A stretch of 64,000 nucleotides of DNA from Ferroplasma acidarmanus Fer1. GTDB lineage: Archaea; Thermoplasmatota; Thermoplasmata; Thermoplasmatales; Thermoplasmataceae. This document shows, piece after piece, positions 9,406 to 17,598 of the stretch (the stretch's first letter is position 1; the number at the start of each line of letters is the position of its first letter). The stretch is from positions 1,054,001-1,118,000 of the forward strand of contig NC_021592.1 in NCBI RefSeq assembly GCF_000152265.2, read 5' to 3'. The position numbers were made by a program, and so were the translations under genes. Below the pieces are notes generated by a model. It saw only the letters and a list, made by a program, of their open reading frames with translations, searched no databases and was not told the origin of the DNA.

Positions 9406-9546
9406 GGCAGTTGTAGAATATAGAACTTCTCCCCACTGTTAACATATAGCTGTATCTCCAAAGATTTAACTTATATGTCTATGAACTGGCAAAAATTAAC
9501 GCTGTACGAAAATTTTATAACGAGAAAGAAATTGTTATAAATAATA

Positions 9547-10464
9547 ATGGCATCCCCTTCTATGTACGGAAAGGTACTGATATGTGACCCTGTCGACACT
9601 GTTATGACAGACAAGTTAAAGGATAAATTTGAAATAGATTATAAACCAAAAATATCTTCACAGGAGCTCCTTGAAGTTATAAAGGATTATGATGTCGTTG
9701 TGGTCAGGAGCCGGACAAAAATCACAAAGGATGTAATTTCTAATGGAAAAAAGCTAAAAATAATCGCCAGGGCAGGAATTGGTGTAGATAACATAGATAC
9801 AGATTATGCAGAGGAAAAACATATAAAAGTTGTATACGCGCCTGGTTCTTCAACTGAAAGTGTGGTTGAAATTACACTTGCTATGATGGTAATAGGTGCC
9901 AGATCACTTTACAAAGGAATGGAAAACACAAGGAAGAATGATTTTACAAAGTTAAAGGGCATGGAACTGGAGGGAAAAACCTTAGGAATTTTAGGATTTG
10001 GAAGGATAGGAAAAGCAATAGTTGATGCTTCCAGGACTTTCAAAATGAAATTTATTGCATACGATCCTATGCCGGTAGAATACCCTGAATATGTCAAGAA
10101 AGTCTCACTTGACGAATTAATGGAACAATCCGACGTTATATCCATAAACGTTACAATGAGAAAAGATTCTCCTTACATATTAAATGATAATGAACTATCA
10201 AAATTAAAGGAAGGAGTAATCATAGTGAATACCTCCAGGGCGAGGGCAATAAATGGCAAGGATATGTTAAAATATCTAAAAAATGGCAAAATTTCAGCTT
10301 TTGTAAGTGATGTTTTCTGGAATGAACCGGCAAAGGAAGAATATGAAATGGAAATGCTGAAGCTGGACAATGTCATGATCACACCACATCTTGGTGCACA
10401 GACAAAGGAAGCACAGAAGCGGATTGCTATTATGACCGCTGACAATATAATTAACGAGTGGTAA
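9547..10464 (+). CDS. serA: D-3-phosphoglycerate dehydrogenase, short form
   Basis: NAD-dependent oxidation of 3-phosphoglycerate, the first step of serine synthesis. The D-2-hydroxyacid dehydrogenase fold is shown by VVVRSRTKITKDVI, the dinucleotide motif LGILGFGRIGKAIV, the catalytic Arg in NTSRARAINGK, Glu in DVFWNEPAKEE and His in ITPHLGAQT. At 305 aa it lacks the C-terminal ACT domain of longer SerA proteins, so feedback may act through another protein such as the divergent ACT-like regulator. Other 2-hydroxyacid dehydrogenases have the same fold, but the gene overlaps an aminotransferase gene, which supports the serine pathway. Confidence 0.87.
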   Translation: MASPSMYGKVLICDPVDTVMTDKLKDKFEIDYKPKISSQELLEVIKDYDVVVVRSRTKITKDVISNGKKLKIIARAGIGVDNIDTDYAEEKHIKVVYAPGSSTESVVEITLAMMVIGARSLYKGMENTRKNDFTKLKGMELEGKTLGILGFGRIGKAIVDASRTFKMKFIAYDPMPVEYPEYVKKVSLDELMEQSDVISINVTMRKDSPYILNDNELSKLKEGVIIVNTSRARAINGKDMLKYLKNGKISAFVSDVFWNEPAKEEYEMEMLKLDNVMITPHLGAQTKEAQKRIAIMTADNIINEW

Positions 10465-11582
10465 AAGTGCTTCTCATACCTGGCCCGGTTGAAGTCCCAT
10501 ATTCAGTTTCAAATGCTGGATCCATTGTTTCAAACCATCGTTCTCCAGAATTTAAGAATGTTGTCAAAGAAAATGAATCATTACTCAACAAATTTTCAGG
10601 AGCGTATAAAACAGTAATGGTTACCGGATCCGGAACACTGGCTGTAGAAACCATGGTTTTCTCCCTGATAAACAATAATGACCGTGTATTGTCCATAAGC
10701 TATGGAAACTTTGGAGAACGGCTTATAGATTCAATAGCTAAAAAAACCACAAATACTCAGTTTATCACGCATGACCAGCTTAATATTGAAACCCTTCTTG
10801 AAGAAATACGCAGCAGGGATTTTGATAAATTGTTCCTTGTCCACAATGAAACTTCCAATGGCACCGCAATAAGAGACCTTACAGAAATCATTAAAATAGT
10901 TAAAGAAAAAGGTGCTAAACTGCTTGTTGACGATGTATCCGGTTTCGCCGGTTATAATATGGATATGAATGGAATTTATGCTATGGTAACAGGCAGCCAG
11001 AAAAACCTGGCCTCTATCCCTGGAATTGGAATAATATTCCTCTCTATTGAAGCGTATAATGATGTGATGTCGCAAGTTTCAACAAATACGCCATTTTATC
11101 TGGACCTGAAAACTTCACTAAAGTTTCTTGAAAAAAATGAAACGGCTTACACACCATCAACCGGTGCTTTTATATCGCTGAATTTTGCCCTGAAAATACT
11201 TGAAAAAGAAGGGTTTGCCAACAGAGTAAAAAGGATAACATCATCTGCCGATTTCATAAGGTCTTCCCTTTCTGATAATGGTGTAGAAATATTTGGAAAT
11301 AAAGGCACATACTCCAGCACTGTTGTATGTTTCTACAACAATGATCCGGATATGGTAAACAAATTGGCTGAACATGGAATAACAGTTTCTAAAGGAATGG
11401 GAAAACTTGCAAATACAACATTGAGGGTCGGTACAATGGGCATGATAAATAACCACTATATAGAAAAATTCCTGAACAGCTATTTCAAAATCTCAGGAAA
11501 AAATATTATTATAAAGGAAAGCGACATACCACCATCTACCAGATTGCCTGACTTTTTAGTTGATGATGTTAGTCTAGCTTAA
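10458..11582 (+). CDS. class V aminotransferase (serine-pyruvate / alanine-glyoxylate type)
   Basis: A 374-aa PLP enzyme. It opens LLIPGPVEVP, has the substrate and cofactor regions NHRSPEF, VTGSGTLAVET and LLVDDVSGFAG, and the PLP lysine in TGSQKNLASIPG. The GTG start at 10458 overlaps the serA stop by 7 nt, so the pair is one operon. In archaea lacking a classical SerC, such enzymes are thought to transaminate 3-phosphohydroxypyruvate; the pairing with serA suggests that role here (inference). The 3' end overlaps convergently with alaX by 14 nt. Confidence 0.88.
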   Translation: MVKVLLIPGPVEVPYSVSNAGSIVSNHRSPEFKNVVKENESLLNKFSGAYKTVMVTGSGTLAVETMVFSLINNNDRVLSISYGNFGERLIDSIAKKTTNTQFITHDQLNIETLLEEIRSRDFDKLFLVHNETSNGTAIRDLTEIIKIVKEKGAKLLVDDVSGFAGYNMDMNGIYAMVTGSQKNLASIPGIGIIFLSIEAYNDVMSQVSTNTPFYLDLKTSLKFLEKNETAYTPSTGAFISLNFALKILEKEGFANRVKRITSSADFIRSSLSDNGVEIFGNKGTYSSTVVCFYNNDPDMVNKLAEHGITVSKGMGKLANTTLRVGTMGMINNHYIEKFLNSYFKISGKNIIIKESDIPPSTRLPDFLVDDVSLA

Positions 11583-12285
11583 AGCTAAGCCTCTTGTGCC
11601 CTTTTCCTTTATTTTCAATTTTTAGCATTTCTATCCTTCCCACTTCTCCGGTATTTTTTACATGTGTCCCTCCGTCAGCCTGGAAATCGAAATTCTCAAT
11701 TTCTATAATACGCACAACAGGCAATTTTTCTATTAACTGCCTGCCCGGTTCTGTCCTGGCGAGCCCAGGTATTTTCAGTGCTTCTTCACTGCTAATCTCA
11801 CGGGCAAAAACTTTGTGCCCTGAATTTATAACATCCTGCGCCTTTGAGATAATCTGCGTTATAAGGTCGCGGTCAATTATATCGAAACTGAAGTCCACCC
11901 TCGCATGGTCATCATATATCTGTCCCCCGGTTAGAAGCCCATTTTTATAATCATTATTCACCACGCCGTCTATTATATGGACTGCTGTGTGGTATCTCAT
12001 ATGTATATACCTCTTATCCCAGTCTATTACGCCATGTACATTGGCCCCAGGTGTAACATTCTCTATTTTGTCAGCTATATGCCTGATTTCTCCGTCTTCC
12101 TGGATAACATCTATTATCTTCATTTCACCATTAGAAGTTTTGAGTATACCCGTATCGTTTGGCTGGCCTCCACTTGTAGGATAAAATAATGTTTTGTCCA
12201 GTACCACATAGTTATCCTTAACCGAAATCACGGAGGCATCAAATTCCCGTCCGTACATATCATTATAATACAGTTTTTCAGTCAT
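11569..12285 (-). CDS. alaX: alanyl-tRNA editing protein AlaX
   Basis: A stand-alone editing factor that hydrolyses Ser-tRNA-Ala or Gly-tRNA-Ala. The 238-aa protein corresponds to the AlaRS editing domain: an N-terminal beta-barrel with KTLFYPTSGGQPNDTG, the zinc motif YHTAVHI (HxxxH) and the second metal motif QADGGTHVKNTGEVG. The Cys that often precedes GGTH is Asp here, as is common in AlaX. It has its own promoter and no operon partner; the next feature upstream is the insertion sequence at 12316. Confidence 0.93.
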   Translation of the reverse strand: MTEKLYYNDMYGREFDASVISVKDNYVVLDKTLFYPTSGGQPNDTGILKTSNGEMKIIDVIQEDGEIRHIADKIENVTPGANVHGVIDWDKRYIHMRYHTAVHIIDGVVNNDYKNGLLTGGQIYDDHARVDFSFDIIDRDLITQIISKAQDVINSGHKVFAREISSEEALKIPGLARTEPGRQLIEKLPVVRIIEIENFDFQADGGTHVKNTGEVGRIEMLKIENKGKGHKRLSFKLD

Positions 12286-12315
12286 ATGTGTGATAATATT
12301 ATTTATTATATTAAT

Positions 12316-13840
12316 CCTTAACTCTTCATTTTTTACGTAATATGTCCAGATCTATCCCTAATTTTGATATGAGTTCCTTTGCCTTCTTCGGTATCTCGCT
12401 TACCATCTCAGTTTTCCCTGTACTGTAGATTTTTATCCTGGAGAGGATAAGCAGGATATCCCTCACACTGTATTTTCCATCTATCATGTTAAGTACCTGG
12501 AAATGCAGGTAAAGTGAGAGTAAATTCAAAAACATGTAGGATGAAAGCATGTGATCATCCCTGATATATGATCTATCCGTTTCAAGGTCATTCTTGTATA
12601 CATTGAAAGCGTATTCAACGTATTCGCGTTCTTTGTACAATCTGTATATCCGTTCCGGTTCATCATTGATATCGGATAAAAGGTAAAGCTTTCCAAAGTC
12701 ACCGGAATGATCGTAGTATGATGATTTAGGCCTTATATTGTCATGGATTCTTATGAGGTAGTCCCTCTCCTCCTCTGATTTTAGAACAGGGTCTTCGAAT
12801 ACATATACACCATTCTCAGGCTTCCAGCACTTTACAGGCTTTCCATTGTACATGAATACATTAAGGAAATCACCGTTTTCAGGTATAATGGAAGAATTCC
12901 TCCTTAATGGTATGATGTAGCTAAGATGCCTCTTCCTTAACTTTTTAATATTGTCTGCGGAGAAGAAACCCTTATCCGCTACTATAACGCATTTCTCAAT
13001 ACCTGCCATGTCTATTGTATTTGCCATAGCTGACACATCCCTTATTGACCCTGGAAGTACCCTTATAAATGTGGGTAGAGTCCTTGTTGATGAGAATAAC
13101 ATCATAACATTGATCTGTGGCAGGTGTATCTCCTTAGAATTATGGCCGGGTTCCAGGAATGATATATTATCCGATCTGGAGAATATGGCTGTTGAATCCA
13201 TTAAAACATATTCTCCCTTCTCCGTGAGCTTCCCCATTGCATTTACCATGCCTTCCTGTGGCAGTGATGACAGCATTCCTGAAATGGACCCGGGAGACAT
13301 GGATTCCCTATACATTCTTGAAAGGTATGTTTTCTCATATAGATACCTTAAGGACTTCATTGGTAGCGGCTGTATATCCCTGAGGATAACATATATTATT
13401 ATCCTGTCGTACATGTATGGAAATACCTGCTTCAGTACCGGGAGTATTGTCTTCCCTGCTATTCCATACAACAATGCAATATTTCCATATTCATAGTCTC
13501 CCCTTATGGCTGAAACATCGCTCTTCTTTATTATTCCAGCAGGTGTTACAACCCCAAGGTATTTGCCTGTAACTTTCTTTGCCCTTTTTAGCTCCTTATC
13601 ATACCTGCTTGATGATTCATATGCATAATACCTGTCGCCGAACCTCCTTATCTCTATTCCTTTTCCCTTATGTTTCAATACCCAGTCTGGCATATTATTC
13701 ATATAACGTATATATACGTGATATGTATATAAATATTTCTCCAATCAAATATGGTAATAAACTCAGTAAAACACTAACTTACCATTACATAGATGGAGAG
13801 AGAAAATGTGACATATAACGTAAAAAACTAAGAGTTAAGG
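12316..13840 (-). mobile_element. insertion sequence, IS4/IS1634-like, copy A (1525 bp, intact)
   Basis: The element starts CCTTAACTCTT and ends AGAGTTAAGG; the two ends read on opposite strands match at about 27 of the first 30 positions, both continuing into a T-run and ACGT. It is bordered by a perfect 6-bp direct repeat ATTAAT (12310-12315 and 13841-13846), the target duplication. It carries one transposase gene on the minus strand. A copy with exactly the same length lies at 48699-50223, and the presence of two intact copies with different AT-rich target duplications indicates recent mobility. Confidence 0.93.
12326..13702 (-). CDS. DDE transposase, IS4 superfamily (IS1634-like)
   Basis: The protein is 458 aa when started at MNNMPDWVL (ATG at 13700-13702; MPDW at 13693 is the alternative). 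The catalytic triad is visible as Asp in VLMDSTAIFS, Asp in VIVADKGFFSADN and Glu in REYVEYAFNVYKNDLE, with the long beta-rich insertion between the second Asp and the Glu that marks IS4-type enzymes. A TATA-like stretch at about 13722-13735 sits some 26 nt before the ATG, so the transposase mRNA is probably leaderless. The reading frame is intact. The similar 181-aa open frame on the other strand is not a gene. Confidence 0.9.
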   Translation of the reverse strand: MNNMPDWVLKHKGKGIEIRRFGDRYYAYESSSRYDKELKRAKKVTGKYLGVVTPAGIIKKSDVSAIRGDYEYGNIALLYGIAGKTILPVLKQVFPYMYDRIIIYVILRDIQPLPMKSLRYLYEKTYLSRMYRESMSPGSISGMLSSLPQEGMVNAMGKLTEKGEYVLMDSTAIFSRSDNISFLEPGHNSKEIHLPQINVMMLFSSTRTLPTFIRVLPGSIRDVSAMANTIDMAGIEKCVIVADKGFFSADNIKKLRKRHLSYIIPLRRNSSIIPENGDFLNVFMYNGKPVKCWKPENGVYVFEDPVLKSEEERDYLIRIHDNIRPKSSYYDHSGDFGKLYLLSDINDEPERIYRLYKEREYVEYAFNVYKNDLETDRSYIRDDHMLSSYMFLNLLSLYLHFQVLNMIDGKYSVRDILLILSRIKIYSTGKTEMVSEIPKKAKELISKLGIDLDILRKK

Positions 13841-13846
13841 ATTAAT

Positions 13847-14171
13847 TTAAAGGAAATAAATAGAGAAGTTCCACATTTTCAGGTTATGATTTCCGTTAAC
13901 CTGACATCTATCTAAAGAACTTATTAAGTCATTACCTGTTCAACGCTTAAACTTCTCGGCATAACCCACATTGTCTATCCTTCATGGAATGCCCCCTATA
14001 AGACTTCTAAATACGGACGGAATAATGTATAAACTGGAAAGCATAGATAATGTGCATTAACCAGTTAATACCGTACTTTATGGGAGAATAACTGCCGGTA
14101 CATTATCATGTCACTATACATATTTGTGCAGTAAAGTTTTTATAACTTAATAAAATATCAAAAAGATAATT
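13847..14171. other. 325-bp intergenic region with an imperfect inverted repeat
   Basis: No convincing gene. It contains an inverted pair, CACATTGTCTATCCTTC at 13967-13983 and the near complement of it at 14037-14054, separated by about 53 nt, which could be the remains of a small mobile element. The last 40 nt have TATA-like sequence (about 14138-14155) that probably serves the downstream disulfide oxidoreductase gene. Confidence 0.5.
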
Positions 14172-14834
14172 ATGAGTTTAATAAGAGACGAGGATGCAAA
14201 ATTCCTTAGGGAAGATTTCGATAAAAAATTAAAAAATACTGTTGATCTGGTTGTATTTTCATCGGAAAGCAGCGATTGCAAGTATTGCAAGGACACCATA
14301 TCCCTTGTTGATGAAGTCGGCGCATTATCTGACAAAATTAACATTGTTAAATATGTCTACGAAAAAGATAAGGAAATGGTAGAAAAATATGGCGTTGAGA
14401 AATATCCTGCAACAATAGTAGCCAGGCACGATGATAAGGATGGAAGGATAATATACTATGGAATTCCATCAGGATATGAATTCGGTTCGTTAATTGAGGA
14501 CCTTGAAAATGTATCTGTTGGAGAAGCCGACGTTTCCAAAAAAGCTGTTGACCTTATATCAAAAATAGACAAACCTATTACAATTAAGGTTTACGTAACT
14601 CCCACATGCCAGTATTGCCCGAAGGCTGTTATAACCGCTCATAAATTTGCTCTGATGAACAAAAACATAAAAAGCGAGATGATAGAGTCACTGGAATTTG
14701 ACAAGGAAGCCTCAGATGCTGGAGTATCTGCTGTTCCACACATAGTAATAAATGATGATGTGACTTTTCCAGGCGCATATCCTGATGACCAGTTTGCCGA
14801 ATATGTAATGGAAGCATACAACCACCAGGAATAA
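14172..14834 (+). CDS. protein disulfide oxidoreductase (two thioredoxin folds)
   Basis: A 220-aa cytosolic PDO of the type found in thermophilic and acidophilic archaea, which forms, breaks or rearranges disulfides. It has two thioredoxin-like units, each with an active-site pair: CKYC at residues 36-39 and CQYC at 146-149, the second preceded by VYVTPT. The cis-proline loops are KYPATIVA and AVPHIVIN. The gene stands alone; tRNA-Thr follows after 64 nt. Assignment as a glutaredoxin-like or Trx-reductase-partner protein is equivalent at the family level. Confidence 0.92.
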   Translation: MSLIRDEDAKFLREDFDKKLKNTVDLVVFSSESSDCKYCKDTISLVDEVGALSDKINIVKYVYEKDKEMVEKYGVEKYPATIVARHDDKDGRIIYYGIPSGYEFGSLIEDLENVSVGEADVSKKAVDLISKIDKPITIKVYVTPTCQYCPKAVITAHKFALMNKNIKSEMIESLEFDKEASDAGVSAVPHIVINDDVTFPGAYPDDQFAEYVMEAYNHQE

Positions 14835-14898
14835 AATTTTAATTTTATTTTTCGAATAAATAGAAATTTTATATAATAATTTTTAATACACTAATTAC

Positions 14899-14972
14899 GC
14901 CATCGTAGCTCAGCATGGTAGAGCGGCTGATTTGTAATCAGCAGGTCGGGGGATCGAATCCCTCCGATGGCT
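14899..14972 (+). tRNA. tRNA-Thr (anticodon UGU)
   Basis: A 74-nt cloverleaf: acceptor GCCATCG pairs with CGATGGC, D arm with AGCTCAGCATGGTAGAGC, anticodon stem CTGAT/ATCAG with loop TTTGTAA giving TGT, T arm with GGATCGAATCC. Discriminator is T, as in other archaeal tRNA-Thr. No intron is present and CCA is not encoded. Confidence 0.97.
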
Positions 14973-15013
14973 TGCTAAATATAATAATAATCATGGTTTT
15001 ATTCTCTATAAAG

Positions 15014-16222
15014 TTAATATATTGTACCTATCCCTGAATACATAGATTTAATGGGTTTTTTACTTTTAAATCTGCTTGCAGAGAAGTTGCGCCAGTCAAA
15101 CAATGCTTTTTCCGGTTCATTTACCGTCAACATATCCGCCACTATTCTCCCATATGCAGGGGACAATTTAAATCCGTGCCCGCTCAGCCCAGCACATACA
15201 TAAACATTATCCAGCCCTATTCCTGACAATGAATCTATTATTGCCTGCCCATCTGGTGACATATCGTACAACCCGGAAACGGTTGAGATTACAGAAGCAT
15301 TAGCCATTCCAGGCAGCCTATCAGTTAATTTTCCGAGATACTGTTCTATATACTCATCGGTTATGTGGTTTTCAATATCTCCATCCGGGTCAAATTCTCT
15401 TGTGTCTATAGCAGGGTCAAGGCTTCCTATAGCAGTTATGGAAGCCCCCTCCATCTTGTAATATGATGAATTTTGTGGATCCCATAATGTAGGCTTTATT
15501 CCTGTATATTCTTCAGGCCTTCTGAGGTATATTGTGTCATGTACCGAAGCATATATAGGCAAAAGGTCTGCACTGGAAACACCTGACCTCTGGAGCAAGT
15601 CATTTGTCCATGTATTAGTCGCCAGAACTATAGCATCTGCAGAGAATTTCTCCCCATTATACGTTTCTACATGTGCCATGCCATTATCAGAAGAAACCGT
15701 TTTGACTGATTTACCGGTAACTATCTCTGCACCAAGGTTCTTTGCAGCCGATGCATATGCATTGGAAGTGGCAACCGGGTCAGCATACCCACTATCCGGT
15801 TCGTATAAAATATAATCATAACCTTCTGTACTTATATCCGGAAAAAACTCTTTAACTTCTTTCAGAGAAATTTCTTTTTCATTAATTCCAAGGGATTTCA
15901 ACATTTTAAAATTCTTGCTGGCTTCCAAAGCATTTGAGCCATTAAACGGGAATACCATGCCTGTCTTTGTAAAACCAGAATATCCAGTATTGCCAAAATT
16001 CATAAATTCCCTGATAGAATAAAGTGCAAGTGATGAAATTAATTCATTGCTATAATGTGTCCTTACAAGGGCACTTGATTTTCCAGTATTGCCGGAAGCT
16101 ATATTTCCCCTTTCAATTAACTTTACCTTTTTCCCACGGTTTGCGAGATTATACGCAATACTGGTTCCGGAACTGCCCCCACCTACAACTATTACAGAAT
16201 TAATATGTTTATCACTGGCCAT
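15014..16222 (-). CDS. FAD-dependent oxidoreductase, DAO family
   Basis: A 402-aa flavoprotein related to glycine oxidase, sarcosine oxidase beta and D-amino acid dehydrogenases. The N-terminal Rossmann motif is VIVVGGGSSGTSIAYNLA, followed by KVKLIERG and the FAD-contacting SGNTGKSSALVRTHYS. The C-terminal glycine-rich segment VYVCAGLSGHGFKLSPAYG is the second FAD motif of the family. Substrate cannot be deduced: neighbours are a tRNA and a small hypothetical gene and give no hint. The mRNA 5' end is preceded by AT-rich sequence and a perfect inverted repeat at 16278-16304. Confidence 0.87.
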   Translation of the reverse strand: MASDKHINSVIVVGGGSSGTSIAYNLANRGKKVKLIERGNIASGNTGKSSALVRTHYSNELISSLALYSIREFMNFGNTGYSGFTKTGMVFPFNGSNALEASKNFKMLKSLGINEKEISLKEVKEFFPDISTEGYDYILYEPDSGYADPVATSNAYASAAKNLGAEIVTGKSVKTVSSDNGMAHVETYNGEKFSADAIVLATNTWTNDLLQRSGVSSADLLPIYASVHDTIYLRRPEEYTGIKPTLWDPQNSSYYKMEGASITAIGSLDPAIDTREFDPDGDIENHITDEYIEQYLGKLTDRLPGMANASVISTVSGLYDMSPDGQAIIDSLSGIGLDNVYVCAGLSGHGFKLSPAYGRIVADMLTVNEPEKALFDWRNFSASRFKSKKPIKSMYSGIGTIY

Positions 16223-16277
16223 ATTATTTCATGTTTAATGTGTATAAAAATATTGTTTTAGGGCTATAACTCAGTGC

Positions 16278-16304
16278 CTTGAAATCAAAGCTATTGATTT
16301 CAAG
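16278..16304. repeat. perfect 11-bp inverted repeat, hairpin with 5-nt loop
   Basis: CTTGAAATCAA at 16278-16288 and its exact complement at 16294-16304 flank the loop AGCTA. It lies between the start of the FAD oxidoreductase gene (16222) and the end of the small gene at 16419, both on the minus strand. It could act as an operator for the oxidoreductase, a terminator for the gene upstream, or be the end of a lost IS200/IS605-type element. No T-run follows on either strand. Confidence 0.6.
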
Positions 16305-16418
16305 TGTTTAAATGCATACATATTATTTCTTCTCATTCATTCTGCGTGGGTGTATGATGTTCATCCATTACTCTAAAATAAGGGTTCATGGAAGAATTTA
16401 TCATGCTATTTTAAAAAT

Positions 16419-16685
16419 TTAATTAAAATATGTTGTTTTCCCTTTGTCATCTTCCTTATTCTTTGACACTATATTCTCTTCATCGAATTCGATATATGAT
16501 ATTGTTCCAACAGGTATAAGCCTTAATTTTGACTTGCCCTCCGAGCTTACTCTTAAAACCAGGGAACCTTCCTCACCAAGTATTGCATATCCCACGTATT
16601 CGCCTTCAGTAATCATCGGCTTGTCATCACCGCTTGATGAAACAACTGTGTACACACCGCCTTTTTTAATTTCTATCATATCCAT
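16419..16685 (-). CDS. small conserved-looking hypothetical protein (88 aa)
   Basis: Not recognised. It is mainly beta-strand-like (GGVYTVVSSSGDDKPMITEGEYVGYAILGEEGSLVLRVS then LRLIPVGTISYIEFDEE), ending in a charged tail, which resembles small Sm- or SH3-like barrels. Phrases such as GEYVGYAILGEEGSLVLR and IPVGTISYIEF suggest a ligand- or RNA-binding barrel, but this is only a shape argument. It is divergent from aroD, with 63 nt between the starts. Confidence 0.65.
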   Translation of the reverse strand: MDMIEIKKGGVYTVVSSSGDDKPMITEGEYVGYAILGEEGSLVLRVSSEGKSKLRLIPVGTISYIEFDEENIVSKNKEDDKGKTTYFN

Positions 16686-16748
16686 ATTCTGGTATAGTAT
16701 TCTATGTAAAAAGGTTTATCGTACTATGCATTATATATATAATTTTAT

Positions 16749-17438
16749 ATGAGTGTTGTATATTCAATTATGCCTGAAAATTCATGCATTATATATACGT
16801 CAATGTTTTTTCCTGACTCCCGCCAGATGAAACTGGAATTTGACAAAAATAAAGATAATTTCAAGGGCCATTATGAAATCAGATACGACCTTTTTAATGA
16901 TAAGAGCCTGAAAAATCTAGAAGATATGCTTATGTATTTAAATTCACATAAGGTTGATTATATATTCACATTCAGGTCTGCAGATAAAAATGAAATAGAG
17001 AAGGTATATGGTACTGCATTAAAATTCAGCCCACCGGTTATTGATATTGATATTAAATCATTTACATTCAATAGAAATATGTTTAACAACTCAAAGCTTA
17101 TGATATCGTTCCACGGAGATAATAATGATGATGTTCCAGCCCTGTTAGAAGATATGTCAGAATTCAACCCTGACATTTACAAGATCGCACTCGCATATAC
17201 TGACATAGAAAAATTTCTCAAGGACCTCAATTACCTTTATGCTTACAGAAAAAAGAACGGGATAAAATTAGCTTACATACCTATGGGCTCGGAAAATAGT
17301 TTTTTAAGAGTAGTATCTGCATATCTCGTTTCCGATTATTCCTACGCATCATATACACAACCTACAGCTCCCGGGCAAATATCGAAGGAACAATTTCAAG
17401 CTGTTCTGGAAATGTTCCGTCCAGACACCCCCGTATGA
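16749..17438 (+). CDS. aroD: 3-dehydroquinate dehydratase, type I
   Basis: Third step of the shikimate pathway: dehydration of 3-dehydroquinate through a Schiff base. The 229-aa TIM barrel shows EIRYDLF near the N-terminus, IFTFRSADKNE, the catalytic His in LMISFHGD, the Schiff-base Lys in DIYKIALAY, then IPMGSENSFLRV and the C-terminal TAPGQIS loop. No other aro genes are adjacent. The protein is divergent from bacterial AroD but has all of the catalytic residues. Confidence 0.9.
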   Translation: MSVVYSIMPENSCIIYTSMFFPDSRQMKLEFDKNKDNFKGHYEIRYDLFNDKSLKNLEDMLMYLNSHKVDYIFTFRSADKNEIEKVYGTALKFSPPVIDIDIKSFTFNRNMFNNSKLMISFHGDNNDDVPALLEDMSEFNPDIYKIALAYTDIEKFLKDLNYLYAYRKKNGIKLAYIPMGSENSFLRVVSAYLVSDYSYASYTQPTAPGQISKEQFQAVLEMFRPDTPV

Positions 17439-17452
17439 GAAACGCCGTATGT

Positions 17453-17467
17453 TGCTATGCCATAGCA
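17453..17467 (+). terminator. short hairpin after aroD, possible 3'-end structure
   Basis: TGCTAT at 17453-17458 pairs with ATAGCA at 17462-17467 across a 3-nt loop, 15 nt after the aroD stop. No T-run follows directly, and archaeal termination relies mainly on T-runs, so a termination role is uncertain. A second, looser hairpin (AAGGCAT / ATGCCTT with a 15-nt loop) lies at about 17551-17580 near the end of the convergent marC gene. Confidence 0.3.
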
Positions 17468-17598
17468 TCTATATATGAGTTTATAGAAATTATTGACTAT
17501 AGTATATCAAATAGCAGGGGATAATTAAAACCGGTACAACTCAGCCATTAACTAAGGCATCACGGAATTAAGTTATGCCTTCTATTCCAGAAAATTTA

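Noticed and set aside
9466-9480. 15-mer TTAACTTATATGTCT shared with 41057-41071
   Set aside because: In a sequence this AT-rich, several shared 15-mers are expected by chance in 64 kb, and the two contexts have nothing else in common.
12951-13496. 181-aa open frame antisense to the transposase, also found in copy B (49334-49879)
   Set aside because: It is the shadow of the transposase gene; codon pattern and family identity support the minus-strand frame, and conservation follows from DNA identity of the copies.
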